From: Arenibacter hampyeongensis | Lineage (GTDB): Bacteria > Bacteroidota > Bacteroidia > Flavobacteriales > Flavobacteriaceae | NCBI RefSeq assembly: GCF_002909255.1 | Contig: NZ_PIOB01000002.1 | Location: forward strand, 124,001-188,000 | DNA length: 64,000 nucleotides | Direction of reading: 5' to 3' | In this document: in pieces, positions 12,331-22,268 of the stretch | Layout of the letters: each line of letters opens with the position of its first letter | Numbering within the stretch: the first letter of the stretch is position 1 | The notes under the pieces: generated by a model | Database searches by the model: none | Told to the model about the DNA's origin: nothing | Seen by the model: only the letters and a program-made list of their open reading frames with translations | Translations under genes and position numbers: made by a program

Positions 12331-15300
12331 ATGAAAAAAAAACAATCAAAAAATCAAAACCATCGTTTTAACGGTCTGTTTTTATTGCTTTTTATGCTTG
12401 CTTCGTTCGGGTTTACCACCAGATCCTTTTCACAAAGCAAGGTAGTAAGGGGAACTGTTACAGACAATACTGGAGTAGTACTGCCAGGCGCCTCTGTTAC
12501 AGTTAAAGCAAATCAAACACAAGGGGTACAGTCGGACTTTGACGGTAATTATACCATTGAGGTAGCCGGACCTGAAACCACTTTAATTTTCAGATATCTT
12601 GGTTTTATTACCAAGGAAGTTGTAGTGGGCAGCCAAACGGTAATAAATGTAATTCTTGAGGAGGATGCACAAAGTTTGGATGAGGTAATTTTGGTAGGTT
12701 ATGGCACCCAGAGACAAACCGAGGTAACAGCTGCCATTTCCTCAGTGGATGTGGCTGAAATCCAAAAAATTCCAACAGCGGATGTTGGGACCTCCCTTCA
12801 AGGACAGGTTGCTGGACTTAATGTGTCTACCGCTACCGGAGCACCCGGAGCGGATCCTGTTATACGGGTAAGGGGCCTAGGGACTATTGGAAACAATAAC
12901 CCCTTGTTTGTTATAGACGGAATACCAGGGGAATTGTCTTATCTGAATCCAGCGGATATAGAGAACATCAGTATTCTTAGAGATGCATCGGCAGCCACCA
13001 TTTATGGTTCAAGAGCATCCAATGGGGTAATAATTGTTACCACAAAAAGGGGTAAAACAGGAGAACCGAGAGTTACCGTTAATTCCTATCTAAGTACACA
13101 ATCCGTAAAGAACAATGTAGATGTGGCCAATAGGGATCAACACAACCAAATAAAATTGGAAGCATATTCCAATGTTGGTGAAACCCCAGCTCCGTATCTA
13201 ACCGGTAATCAACAATTTTCCGATTCAAATTGGGTAGATGCATACTTGCAGAACGCTTTCGAGCAAAAGCACGATGTGGGAATTTCCGGAGGAACAGAGA
13301 AAATGAAATACAGTTTTTCTGGCGGTTATTTTGAAAATTCAGGGACGGTCATCAATACGGGATTTGACAGATTGAGTACTCGTTTTAATATGGATTTTCA
13401 ATTGCTCAACGACCGTCTTAAAATTGCTCCGGGCATAAGTTACACTAGGGAAAATACCAAAGGTATATTTGAACCCATAGGAAGTGGAAACGCGAGTTTT
13501 TCTCCGTTTTTGGACATTTATTCCCAATTGCCGCACAAGGCTATTTATGATCCGAATTCCACAAATGGATTTGCCACTCCGGCAGCTGGACTGGGATCGG
13601 GCAATCCTATTGGGACAACAGAATTGGAAGACCGCAGAAACCAGGATGACTATATGCAATTCAATGTTGCGGCTACACTTCAAATAATTGAGGGCTTAAG
13701 CTATCAATTTCAATATGGGGCCAACATAGAGAATACCCATTTCTCAGATTTCATACCATCATTTAACTTTGGTCCACAGGCAGTAAATGAAAATCCATTC
13801 CTAACTGAAACGAGATCTAGAACTACCAGTTGGACTTTGAACAACACTTTAAATTACAATAAATCCTTTGGGATGCACGACATTGATGTATTGTTGGGTA
13901 TTTCCAGAGAAAAAAGTGAGTTTAGATCTGTAGGTGGCAGTAATAATGAACTTGCCTCAGATCAGCTATTGGCATTGAGTGCCGGTATAGGAGACGAATC
14001 TTCATTTGGGTTTAATTCCACAAATTCATTGCAATCGTATTTTGGAAGATTAAGTTATGACTTCGACAACAAATACTATGTGCAGACTAGTGTAAGACGT
14101 GACGGATCTTCCCGATTTGGCAAAAGCAATAAATATGGAACATTTTATTCCGTATCCTTGGGATGGGCTGTACATAATGAGGATTTTTTCTCATCAGACC
14201 TGATCAGTATGTTAAAACCTAGGTTTAGTTACGGAACTTTAGGAAATCAACTTATCCCAGAGCATTTATTTCTATCTAGGATTTCTTCAGGTGGGCAGCA
14301 ACTAAACTATCCCTTTGGTGAAGGCGCCAGTCAGCCCATAGTTGTAGGTGCCATTAGCACTTCATTGCCAACCCCGGACATTAGATGGGAAGAAACGGCA
14401 ACAACGAATATTGGTTTGGATATCGGATTCCTACAAAACCGTATTAAAGGTTCCTTTGATTATTTTATTTCCAAAACTACGGATATGTTGGTGTCGATAC
14501 CAATTCCCGCAAGTTCAGGGATTACAACGTTCCCTTTGACCAATGGGGGTAATCTAGAAAACAAAGGTTGGGAATTTTCTACTACTTACAGCAGTGAAAA
14601 CAATAAGGATTTCTCATATGACATAACTGCAAATATTAGCGGTTCCAAAAACAAGGTAACTAAACTGGGGGTGGCCAACGAATCCTTTACAGATGGTTTT
14701 ATTGAGTTTAACAATTTCCCTACCACACGTACCGAAGTGGGTGGTGAAATTGGAAGATTTTACTTGTTCAAAGCAGATGGAATATTCCAAAACCAAGCAG
14801 AGATAGATGCCCATGGTATTCAACCTAACGCGGCTCCTGGAGATTTAAAATTCTTGGATACTTCTGGGGATGGTGCGTTGGATGATGATGACAAACAATT
14901 CTTGGGCAGCGGTCTTCCAGATTTTGAATATGGGATTACTCTTACGGGGCGCTATAAAAATTTCGACGCAAGTATGTTTTTTCAAGGTACGCAAGGAAAT
15001 GAAATTTACAATGGTGTAAAAATGTGGTTGTATAGAACCGATAGGCAAAATATGTCACCCGATTTATTAAATGCCTGGACACCTCAGAATGCGGGAAGCA
15101 GTATTCCTAGAAATGCATTTGGAGATCCTAACAACAACATTCGGCCTTCCAGCTACTTTCTGGAAGACGGTTCCTATTTTAGGTTAAAGAACATTCAGAT
15201 AGGATATACCATGCCGGAATCCGTAATTAACAAATTGACCATTTCCAAAATGAGGTTATACGTTACTGCAAACAATGTATTTACGGTTACGGACTATTCC

Positions 15301-15408
15301 GGTTTTGATCCAGGACTTGGAAATGGAGGAACATTTACCAAGGGAGTGGACAGAGGATTTTACCCACTATCCAAATCATTTATTTTAGGTATAAACCTAT
15401 CACTTTAA
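12331..15408 (+). CDS. SusC/RagA-type TonB-dependent transporter
   Basis: A 1025-residue outer-membrane transporter. A signal peptide ends near SFSQ (about residue 35). A carboxypeptidase-like regulatory domain (VRGTVTDNTG, GASV, SDFDGNYTI) spans about 38-115. A TonB-box region (SLDEVILVGYGTQ) is followed by a plug domain with IRVRG and PLFVIDG motifs ending near VIIVTTKRGK, then the 22-strand barrel ending in a terminal aromatic/Leu strand. It forms the nutrient-import channel under the SusD lid encoded next, with the two reading frames touching (TAATG). The shared operator links it to the GH63/GH2/phospho-lyase operon, so its cargo is probably a glycosylated peptide or hydroxylysine glycoside. 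That substrate is inference. Confidence 0.93.
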   Translation: MKKKQSKNQNHRFNGLFLLLFMLASFGFTTRSFSQSKVVRGTVTDNTGVVLPGASVTVKANQTQGVQSDFDGNYTIEVAGPETTLIFRYLGFITKEVVVGSQTVINVILEEDAQSLDEVILVGYGTQRQTEVTAAISSVDVAEIQKIPTADVGTSLQGQVAGLNVSTATGAPGADPVIRVRGLGTIGNNNPLFVIDGIPGELSYLNPADIENISILRDASAATIYGSRASNGVIIVTTKRGKTGEPRVTVNSYLSTQSVKNNVDVANRDQHNQIKLEAYSNVGETPAPYLTGNQQFSDSNWVDAYLQNAFEQKHDVGISGGTEKMKYSFSGGYFENSGTVINTGFDRLSTRFNMDFQLLNDRLKIAPGISYTRENTKGIFEPIGSGNASFSPFLDIYSQLPHKAIYDPNSTNGFATPAAGLGSGNPIGTTELEDRRNQDDYMQFNVAATLQIIEGLSYQFQYGANIENTHFSDFIPSFNFGPQAVNENPFLTETRSRTTSWTLNNTLNYNKSFGMHDIDVLLGISREKSEFRSVGGSNNELASDQLLALSAGIGDESSFGFNSTNSLQSYFGRLSYDFDNKYYVQTSVRRDGSSRFGKSNKYGTFYSVSLGWAVHNEDFFSSDLISMLKPRFSYGTLGNQLIPEHLFLSRISSGGQQLNYPFGEGASQPIVVGAISTSLPTPDIRWEETATTNIGLDIGFLQNRIKGSFDYFISKTTDMLVSIPIPASSGITTFPLTNGGNLENKGWEFSTTYSSENNKDFSYDITANISGSKNKVTKLGVANESFTDGFIEFNNFPTTRTEVGGEIGRFYLFKADGIFQNQAEIDAHGIQPNAAPGDLKFLDTSGDGALDDDDKQFLGSGLPDFEYGITLTGRYKNFDASMFFQGTQGNEIYNGVKMWLYRTDRQNMSPDLLNAWTPQNAGSSIPRNAFGDPNNNIRPSSYFLEDGSYFRLKNIQIGYTMPESVINKLTISKMRLYVTANNVFTVTDYSGFDPGLGNGGTFTKGVDRGFYPLSKSFILGINLSL

Positions 15409-15440
15409 TGGACAGCGTTAAATTTTTAAAAATTACGATA

Positions 15441-16961
15441 ATGAAAAAAAATAGATATATACTGATTGCTTTATTAACAATAAGCTCTTTGATATCCTGT
15501 AGCGACGATTTTATAGAAGTGGCAAATAAGGAAACCTTGACCGATTCGAGTTTTTGGCAAACTGAAAGCCACGCCTTACAGGCCCTAACCGCAACTTATG
15601 GTGCTTTACACGGGGCAGATGGCAGCAAATGGACCTTTTTTGAGGAAATCTATGTTGCAATGGCGTACCGTGGTGATGATATAATAAACAATACTGCAGA
15701 AACTTACGGGAGAACCTTGGCCAGTTTTAGTAATACCACTGAGGAGAGTGGGCCTTATAATATTTGGCAAGCGGCTTATACAGGTATTGGTCGTGCCAAT
15801 CAAATTCTGGAGCAAGTACCAGAAATGGAAGCCCTGTCACAAGAAACTAAGGATGTAATTGTAGCCGAGGCTAAATTCTTAAGAGCCTATTATTATTTTT
15901 GGTTGGCCACTGGATTTGAAAATGTGCCTCTTATGTTAAATTTTGAGGTGGATTTGGATAATTTATTTCCAAGCCAAGCCCCTAAATCCGTGGTTTGGGC
16001 ACAGATAGAAAAAGATCTCATAGAGGCAGAACCAAAATTGTTGTTAGAACACTCTTCAGATTGGAAAGGTAGAGCTACCCAAGGTGCCGCCAAAGCACTA
16101 TTGGGCAAGGCCTATTTATTTCAAGAGAAATGGGGCGAAGCAGAAACAAAATTGGCCGAAGTTGTAGGCATGGATTATGATCTACTTGATAACTATGCAG
16201 ATAACTTCAATGGAAATTCAGAAAATGGACCTGAAAGTATTTTTGAAGTACAGTTTTCAGGTGATCGTTCCAATGGTAATGATGAACGCCAAGTTTTCAA
16301 TTTTGAAATTGCCCCTGCTGCATTTGGCGGTTGGGAACTATTGTTTCCATCGCAGTGGCTTGTAGATGAAATGAAAACCGATCTTGATGCCAACGGAGAT
16401 CCTAGTGAGCGGGTTTATGAAAGTATTTTCTTTGATGACCCCAATTCTGAAATGTATAGTATGGAAGCAGGTGAAAACATATCCTACAGCGATGTTGCTT
16501 CGGATTTAAACCATCCAAAATATTTTAAAAAATACTCCTTCAATGCCGATGAGGACTTTTATAATGGTACAAATGTTACTATCATCCGTTTTGCAGATGT
16601 GCTTTTAATGTATGCAGAGGCTTTAAATGAAAACAATAAGACTCCCGAGGCTATAATCGAGATAAATAAGGTAAGAGCCAGGAGTAATGCTGTTCCTTTG
16701 GGCAGCATGGGTAAAGACGAATTAAGAAATCAGATCCGACACCACGAACGTCCTGTAGAATTGGCCATGGAGTTTGGTATTCGTTGGTTTGACCTTTACA
16801 GATGGCAGCGTGGCAGTACCGCTACGGAATCGATTAAAACCACTATGTTGAACCATGGCAAGCCCAATGCGGATAATTTTACCGATAAGCATATTGTATT
16901 TCCAATACCCCTGCAAGAATTGAATATCAATTCAAACCTTAATCAAAATACAGGCTGGTAG
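15441..16961 (+). CDS. SusD/RagB-family nutrient-binding lipoprotein
   Basis: A surface lipoprotein of 506 residues from the ATG at 15441, chosen because MKKNRYILIA begins a normal lipoprotein signal ending LISC. An in-frame ATG at 15408 overlaps the susC stop. It has the helical TPR-like fold of SusD/RagB. Recognisable parts are the N-terminal DDFIEVANKE segment, the AEAKFLRAYYYFWLA helix and the C-terminal RHERPVELAMEFGIRWFDLYRW region. It caps the SusC barrel and binds the ligand. A terminator-like hairpin follows at 17009-17036. The ligand is unknown from sequence; the regulon context points to glycosylated hydroxylysine material. Confidence 0.92.
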   Translation: MKKNRYILIALLTISSLISCSDDFIEVANKETLTDSSFWQTESHALQALTATYGALHGADGSKWTFFEEIYVAMAYRGDDIINNTAETYGRTLASFSNTTEESGPYNIWQAAYTGIGRANQILEQVPEMEALSQETKDVIVAEAKFLRAYYYFWLATGFENVPLMLNFEVDLDNLFPSQAPKSVVWAQIEKDLIEAEPKLLLEHSSDWKGRATQGAAKALLGKAYLFQEKWGEAETKLAEVVGMDYDLLDNYADNFNGNSENGPESIFEVQFSGDRSNGNDERQVFNFEIAPAAFGGWELLFPSQWLVDEMKTDLDANGDPSERVYESIFFDDPNSEMYSMEAGENISYSDVASDLNHPKYFKKYSFNADEDFYNGTNVTIIRFADVLLMYAEALNENNKTPEAIIEINKVRARSNAVPLGSMGKDELRNQIRHHERPVELAMEFGIRWFDLYRWQRGSTATESIKTTMLNHGKPNADNFTDKHIVFPIPLQELNINSNLNQNTGW

Positions 16962-16982
16962 CAAAAGATAATAAAGAGTTGA

Positions 16983-17040
16983 TTTTGAGTTAGTTTTTTT
17001 AACGTAAGCGCCTAAAGGTTTAATTATCTTTAGGTGTTTA
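16983..17040 (+). terminator. TTTTGAGTTAG motif plus hairpin after susD
   Basis: The motif TTTTGAGTTAG (16983-16993) with a T-run is followed by a 9-bp stem (17009-17017 with 17028-17036, one G-T pair) and a T-rich tail. It probably terminates or attenuates susCD transcription before the VCBS gene. The same motif-hairpin arrangement occurs after the second susD and before the GH5 gene. Confidence 0.6.
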
Positions 17041-17072
17041 CATTTTATTTCTGTAATAAAAACCTGTTGAAG

Positions 17073-20000
17073 ATGGATCTAAATTTAAGTAATTCGAAAT
17101 TCTATATTTTACTGTCATTAGTCTTAGTATTACAGTCATGTAACAACGGGAGAGAAAATAAATCAAGAGTCATTAATACTGAGGAAGAACCCTTGTTCAC
17201 TGCTATCTACCCAGTGGAAACGGGAATAAGCTTCGTTAACGAAATACCTGAAAGTAGTGCCATGAATAGTATGGTCTATGAGTATTTTTATAACGGAGGT
17301 GGTGTCGCTATAGGTGATATTGACAATGACGGCTTGCCAGATATCTATTTCACTTCCAATCTAAAGGAAAATAAGCTATATAAAAACAATGGACATTTTC
17401 AATTTGAAGATATTACCAAAACGGCAAATGTAGCAGGTACATTTGGGTGGACAACTGGGGTTACCATGGCAGATGTGAACGCCGATGGCTGGTTGGATAT
17501 TTATGTATGCAAATCTGGTAAAGGAAAGGCCGAAAATAGAGAAAACCTCTTGTTCATAAACAACAAGAAAGGCTCCTTTACGGAAGCCGCTAAGGAATAT
17601 GGACTTAATTTTTCAGGTTACAGTACCCAAGCTGCTTTTTTCGATTTTGACAAGGATGGAGACTTGGATATGTTTTTATTGAATCACAACGTATCCCCAA
17701 TAAACACTGATAACCCTGAAAAATATAAGAATGAAAATAACGAATTGTCCGGAGACCGACTTTACCGTAATGATAATGGCAAATTTATTAATATTTCCAG
17801 TAAGGCCGGAATATTGAATAATTCTTTGGGCTTTGGACTAGGTGTTTCCATAGGAGATTTAAACCAGGATGGGTGGCCTGATATATATGTCGCCAACGAT
17901 TATATAGAGCAGGACTATCTCTATTACAATAATGGGGATGGCACATTTTCAGAAAATCTAAAGAATTCTATGGGACATACTTCACATTTTTCCATGGGAA
18001 CCGATATTGCCGATTTCAATAATGATGGCCTTTTGGACATTATTTCCTTGGACATGGTTGCTGAGGACAATTATGGTATTAAAACCAGTATGAGTGGCAT
18101 GAATCCCAAGGCTTTTAATCATGCTGTTGAAAATGGATTCCATTACCAATACATGTACAATGCACTTCAAATGAATAATGGTAATGGGACCTTTGGGGAC
18201 ATAGCGCAACTTACAGGTATTTCCAATACGGATTGGAGTTGGGGGCCCCTTTTTGCCGATTTTGACAATGATGGGTTAAAAGACCTCTTCATTTCCAATG
18301 GACTTAAAAGGGATTTTAGGAATAATGATTTTAGAAAATACAAGATCAAGCGCTTGGAAGAGGCCCAAAAAAATGGTGAGAATATGTCCCAAGTGATAGA
18401 GGATTTGGTAAATAAAACACCACAGAGGAAAACCCACAACTATTTTTTCAAAAATAAGGGCGACTTAACTTTTGAAAAAGCAATGACAGATTGGGGTGTG
18501 GACATACCAACTTTTTCCAACGGGGCAGCCTATGCCGATCTGGACCTAGATGGGGATTTGGACTTGGTAATCAACAACATAGATGAGGAGGCTACGGTCT
18601 TAAGAAACAATGCATCCGTAAACTATGTTCAATTTCAGTTTAAAGGAAATGACAACAATCCATTTGGTATTGGTACTAAAATTTTGTTAGAAACTGAAAA
18701 AGGTATTCAAATGGCCGAGAACTACCCAACCAGGGGCTATCAATCCGCAGTGGAGCCAATATTACATTTCGGCCTGGGCCAAGAGAGTATTATAAAAAAT
18801 GCCATCGTTACATGGCCCGATGGGAAAAGTGAAACATTTAGGAACCTGCACCTAAATCAAAAAATAACGGTAGAATATAAGAATGCGGTAACCTATGATC
18901 AAAACACTAAAAACATTGCATCGCCTATTTTTAGAGATATCACTGAAGAAATGGGAGCTAAACATGTCCATATTGAAAATGAATACGATGACTTTTCCCT
19001 TGAAATTCTCCTTCCTCACAAAATGTCCCAATTTGGTCCTGGCCTTACCGCTGGGGATGTAAATAATGATGGTTTAGAAGATTTTTTCATAGGGGGAGCA
19101 AAAGGATACGCAGGGGTTTTGTATCTCCAGGAAGGGAATGGTTCTTTCAGCCCTTGGAAGGGTACTACTTGGACCAGAGACAAGGAATTCGAAGATGTGG
19201 ACGCTGAATTTTTTGATGCCGACAATGATGGAGACCTGGATTTATATGTAGTAAGCGGTGGAAATGAGTGGGAAGCTGATAATTCTATGTACCAGGATCG
19301 TTTATACATTAATAATGGAGGTAATTTTAGTAAATCGAACGATAGACTACCCAAAATGACTATTAGCGGCAGTACTGTAAAACCCTGCGATTTTGATGAA
19401 GACGGTGATTTAGACCTATTCGTGGGCAGTCGCATGTTTCCACATAAATATCCTTACTCCCAGACCAGTAAACTATTGGAAAATGTAAATGGTTTTTTCA
19501 AAGATGTTACTATAAAAAAGGCACCTGCCCTACAAGATGCAGGAATGATAACCGATGCCATATGGACGGATTATGACGGAGACAACAAAACAGATTTGAT
19601 TGTAGTGGGGGAATGGACCGGAATCAGCTTTTACAAAAATAAGAATGGCCGATTGGAACCAAGTCCGGACATTTTACCGCAAAGTCAAGGCTGGTGGAAT
19701 TGCATAGAAGCTTCGGATATGGATGGGGATGGGGATATGGATTTTGTTGTGGGCAACTTGGGATTGAATTCCAAGTATAAAGCCTCCCAAGATGCTCCTT
19801 TTGAGGTGTACTCCACGGATTTTGACGATAATGGAACCAACGATATTGTTTTGGGATATTACGACAGGGGAAACCTATTTCCCTTACGAGGGCGTGAATG
19901 TTCTTCCCAGCAAATGCCATTCATTAAAGAGAAATTTCCAACTTACGATAGTTTTGGTTCGGCGAAGCTTGATCAAGTATATGACGAAGAAAAATTGAAA

Positions 20001-20399
20001 GAGGCCCTGCATCTGAAAGTTAGTTCATTTGCATCTGTATACTTGGAAAATTCAGGAAATGGTCAGTTTAATATTCATAACTTGCCTAATGAGGTACAGG
20101 TATCGGCCATAAACGATATTTATATTCAAGATTTTGATAGCGATGGTATAAATGATATCCTAGTTGCAGGGAACTTGTATCAAACAGAGGTAGAGACCCC
20201 TAGAAACGATGCCAGCATAGGTATGCTATTGAAGGGAAATGGAAAATCGTTATTTACTACTATGCCACATACCAAAAGTGGCCTTTTTATTGACGGGGAT
20301 GTAAAGAAAATTAGGGGCATTCGTTCTGGGAACTCCAAAGTTACTTCCCTCCTAGTGGCCAAAAATAATGATTCACTTAGATTGATTAAGATCAACTAA
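17073..20399 (+). CDS. VCBS/FG-GAP repeat lipoprotein with ASPIC/UnbV domain
   Basis: A 1108-residue lipoprotein from the ATG at 17073; the signal peptide ends LVLQSC, and an upstream in-frame start at 17034 adds an unlikely leader. Repeated calcium-binding FG-GAP/VCBS units of the DxDxDGxxDI type are seen (for example DIDNDGLPDIYF, DVNADGWLDIYV, DLDLDGDLDLVI). A central ASPIC/UnbV-like module (about 545-620, PTRGYQSAVEPILHFGLG, VTWPDGKSE) lies between two repeat blocks, as in the CRTAC1-like family. It follows susCD on the same strand. Such proteins are often found next to susCD genes in Flavobacteriia, where they are thought to be surface ligand-binding or scaffold proteins; no enzymatic role is known. 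Its stop overlaps that of the convergent LysR gene. Confidence 0.88.
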   Translation: MDLNLSNSKFYILLSLVLVLQSCNNGRENKSRVINTEEEPLFTAIYPVETGISFVNEIPESSAMNSMVYEYFYNGGGVAIGDIDNDGLPDIYFTSNLKENKLYKNNGHFQFEDITKTANVAGTFGWTTGVTMADVNADGWLDIYVCKSGKGKAENRENLLFINNKKGSFTEAAKEYGLNFSGYSTQAAFFDFDKDGDLDMFLLNHNVSPINTDNPEKYKNENNELSGDRLYRNDNGKFINISSKAGILNNSLGFGLGVSIGDLNQDGWPDIYVANDYIEQDYLYYNNGDGTFSENLKNSMGHTSHFSMGTDIADFNNDGLLDIISLDMVAEDNYGIKTSMSGMNPKAFNHAVENGFHYQYMYNALQMNNGNGTFGDIAQLTGISNTDWSWGPLFADFDNDGLKDLFISNGLKRDFRNNDFRKYKIKRLEEAQKNGENMSQVIEDLVNKTPQRKTHNYFFKNKGDLTFEKAMTDWGVDIPTFSNGAAYADLDLDGDLDLVINNIDEEATVLRNNASVNYVQFQFKGNDNNPFGIGTKILLETEKGIQMAENYPTRGYQSAVEPILHFGLGQESIIKNAIVTWPDGKSETFRNLHLNQKITVEYKNAVTYDQNTKNIASPIFRDITEEMGAKHVHIENEYDDFSLEILLPHKMSQFGPGLTAGDVNNDGLEDFFIGGAKGYAGVLYLQEGNGSFSPWKGTTWTRDKEFEDVDAEFFDADNDGDLDLYVVSGGNEWEADNSMYQDRLYINNGGNFSKSNDRLPKMTISGSTVKPCDFDEDGDLDLFVGSRMFPHKYPYSQTSKLLENVNGFFKDVTIKKAPALQDAGMITDAIWTDYDGDNKTDLIVVGEWTGISFYKNKNGRLEPSPDILPQSQGWWNCIEASDMDGDGDMDFVVGNLGLNSKYKASQDAPFEVYSTDFDDNGTNDIVLGYYDRGNLFPLRGRECSSQQMPFIKEKFPTYDSFGSAKLDQVYDEEKLKEALHLKVSSFASVYLENSGNGQFNIHNLPNEVQVSAINDIYIQDFDSDGINDILVAGNLYQTEVETPRNDASIGMLLKGNGKSLFTTMPHTKSGLFIDGDVKKIRGIRSGNSKVTSLLVAKNNDSLRLIKIN

Positions 20400-21283
20400 A
20401 TCAATTCCAAAAAATAATGCAAGGCAGGGTTGGTATTATTTTTTTTCCAAGCGGCAAAAAGCTCGGTCCTATGTGGCACCTTGTCAAGTTCCAAGAATTT
20501 AATCTTATAATTATGTTCATCACGAAGCGAATTGGGAACAATGGAAATTCCCATGCCGTTTTCCACCAACTTAAAAATAGTAGGACCGTGTATGGACTTG
20601 TGGGATATACGGGGACTAAACCCTTGATCTGCACATAAATTCTGAATCTGTTGAAAATACATTGGGCTATTTTCATTGGGAAAAAGAATAAAGGACTCCT
20701 CAGAAAGTTGTCCCATATGCTTAAAATTGTCTTTTGTTATAAAATGATCTTCAGGTAAAACCAGCGAAAAATTTTCCTTATAAACAGATTTGATTCGAAG
20801 ATCTGGTGATACTATATTGGAGCGCATGAAACCTATATCAAGCTCCTCATGTTCCAAGGCCCTAATCTGCTCTGTATTGGTAAGCTCCTCCAAATAGAAA
20901 TTTATTTTGGTGTATTTCTTTCCAAATTGCTTTAAAATCGACGGTAAGTACATTTGCATGGCCGAACCTACGAATCCAATTTTTAATTGCCCTATTACTC
21001 CATCATGGGTCAATTGCCAACGCTCCATGGAATCTTCCAATTGTTTAAGAATAAGCTGTGCCTCTTTTACCAATAGTTGGCCAGGTCTGCTAAGGGCAAC
21101 CTTTCTATTTGTCCTGTCGAATAGGGTCACCCCCAAAATAGCCTCCAATTGTTTTATTTGCTGGCTTAGGGCCGACTGCGAAATGAAAAGGATATCGGCG
21201 GCTTTCCTATAATGCAATGTCTCTGCCAAAACCAAAAAATAGCGCAATGGACGAAGTTCCAATTGATTAGTTATACTTATCAT
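20396..21283 (-). CDS. LysR-family transcriptional regulator
   Basis: A 295-residue LysR regulator. The N-terminal winged helix-turn-helix (about 10-70) shows LRYFLVLAETLHYRKAADIL and SQSALSQQIKQLE, followed by the linker helix and a periplasmic-binding-protein-like effector domain (about 95-290, GQLKIGFVGSAM). It is transcribed away from the DUF1338-ALDH pair with 74 bp between start codons, the usual layout of a LysR gene controlling its divergent target. The effector may be 2-aminoadipate, 2-oxoadipate or a related intermediate (inference). Its last four bases overlap the end of the convergent VCBS gene. Confidence 0.92.
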   Translation of the reverse strand: MISITNQLELRPLRYFLVLAETLHYRKAADILFISQSALSQQIKQLEAILGVTLFDRTNRKVALSRPGQLLVKEAQLILKQLEDSMERWQLTHDGVIGQLKIGFVGSAMQMYLPSILKQFGKKYTKINFYLEELTNTEQIRALEHEELDIGFMRSNIVSPDLRIKSVYKENFSLVLPEDHFITKDNFKHMGQLSEESFILFPNENSPMYFQQIQNLCADQGFSPRISHKSIHGPTIFKLVENGMGISIVPNSLRDEHNYKIKFLELDKVPHRTELFAAWKKNNTNPALHYFLELI

Positions 21284-21357
21284 TTATGAAGTAATAAGAA
21301 TTGTTTAAAATCAAATGTACAACTAAATTTGTTCCTTTAATAATAATAATATCTGAT

Positions 21358-22266
21358 ATGGAAACCAAGAGAAATACAGCTTTGGACAATATTTTGGAAG
21401 CATTGTTTACTCCTTATAGAGAACGTGTACCTGATGTGCAGAAAATAAGTAAGGCCATGGTTTCAAGTGGCGTTATTAAAGATGAAAGTGAGATAGTAAA
21501 CGATCATATCGCCTTTCGGACCCTTGGTGTTCCGAATTTGGGAATAGCTTCTTTTGAGAAAATATTTTTGCATTACGGATATGAAAAAAGGGATTATTAC
21601 TATTTTGAAGGAAAAAAACTGGATGCCTATTGGTACGCACCACCGGAAGACCATTACCCGCGAATTTTTATGAGCGAACTCAGGGTTTCCGAACTTTCAG
21701 AGGAAGCCCAGAAAATAATTAAAAAGTATACCCAGGATATTACCATAGACCCAGTGGATCAAATTGACCTGGACGACACTAAACAGGTTGGACAATTTTT
21801 TTATAAACCATTATGGAATATGCCATCGTTGGCTGATTATAATACCTTAGCAGATGAAAGTGAATATGCCGCATGGGTAATTTATAACCGGTATTATTTA
21901 AACCATTACACCATAAGTGTTCATGATCTTCCGAAGGCCTACAATACCATTGAAAAATTCAATGAGTTTTTGGAATCCATAGATATAAAATTGAACACTT
22001 CTGGAGGTAAGATCAAAACAAGCAAAGATGGACTTTTAAAGCAAAGTAGCACCATCGCCAAAATGGTGGAGGCGGAATTTAGTGGCGGAGAGAAAGCGCT
22101 AATAGCAGGAAGTTATGTAGAATTTGCGGAACGCCTCCCTTTACCGGCGTATCAGGATGGTAAGACAATAAACTTTACTAGAGTACATAGGCGGGATGGA
22201 TTTGAATCGGCCAACGCCGACAAAATATTTGAAAGTACGTATAGGGAACAGACTAATAATGTGTAA
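21358..22266 (+). CDS. DUF1338 protein, 2-oxoadipate dioxygenase/decarboxylase type (HglS-like)
   Basis: 302 residues from the ATG at 21358. An alternative TTG start at 21301 adds a hydrophobic, poorly coding leader. The family (DUF1338) includes HglS/YdcJ, an Fe(II) enzyme that turns 2-oxoadipate into 2-hydroxyglutarate with loss of CO2 in bacterial D-lysine catabolism. The expected metal triad is visible: His in NDHIAFRT, His in YYLNHYTISVH, Glu in GSYVEFAERLP. Two bases separate it from the downstream ALDH7 gene, so they are co-transcribed, and LysR is divergent. In this window it would act after aminoadipate semialdehyde is oxidised and transaminated; no dedicated aminotransferase for that step is seen here. 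The family assignment is firm; the substrate follows characterised relatives. Confidence 0.87.
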   Translation: METKRNTALDNILEALFTPYRERVPDVQKISKAMVSSGVIKDESEIVNDHIAFRTLGVPNLGIASFEKIFLHYGYEKRDYYYFEGKKLDAYWYAPPEDHYPRIFMSELRVSELSEEAQKIIKKYTQDITIDPVDQIDLDDTKQVGQFFYKPLWNMPSLADYNTLADESEYAAWVIYNRYYLNHYTISVHDLPKAYNTIEKFNEFLESIDIKLNTSGGKIKTSKDGLLKQSSTIAKMVEAEFSGGEKALIAGSYVEFAERLPLPAYQDGKTINFTRVHRRDGFESANADKIFESTYREQTNNV

Positions 22267-22268
22267 AT

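Noticed and set aside
19016..19435. 139-codon minus-strand frame in the VCBS gene
   Set aside because: Ser/Pro-rich shadow created by the repeated Asp/Gly codons of the calcium loops.
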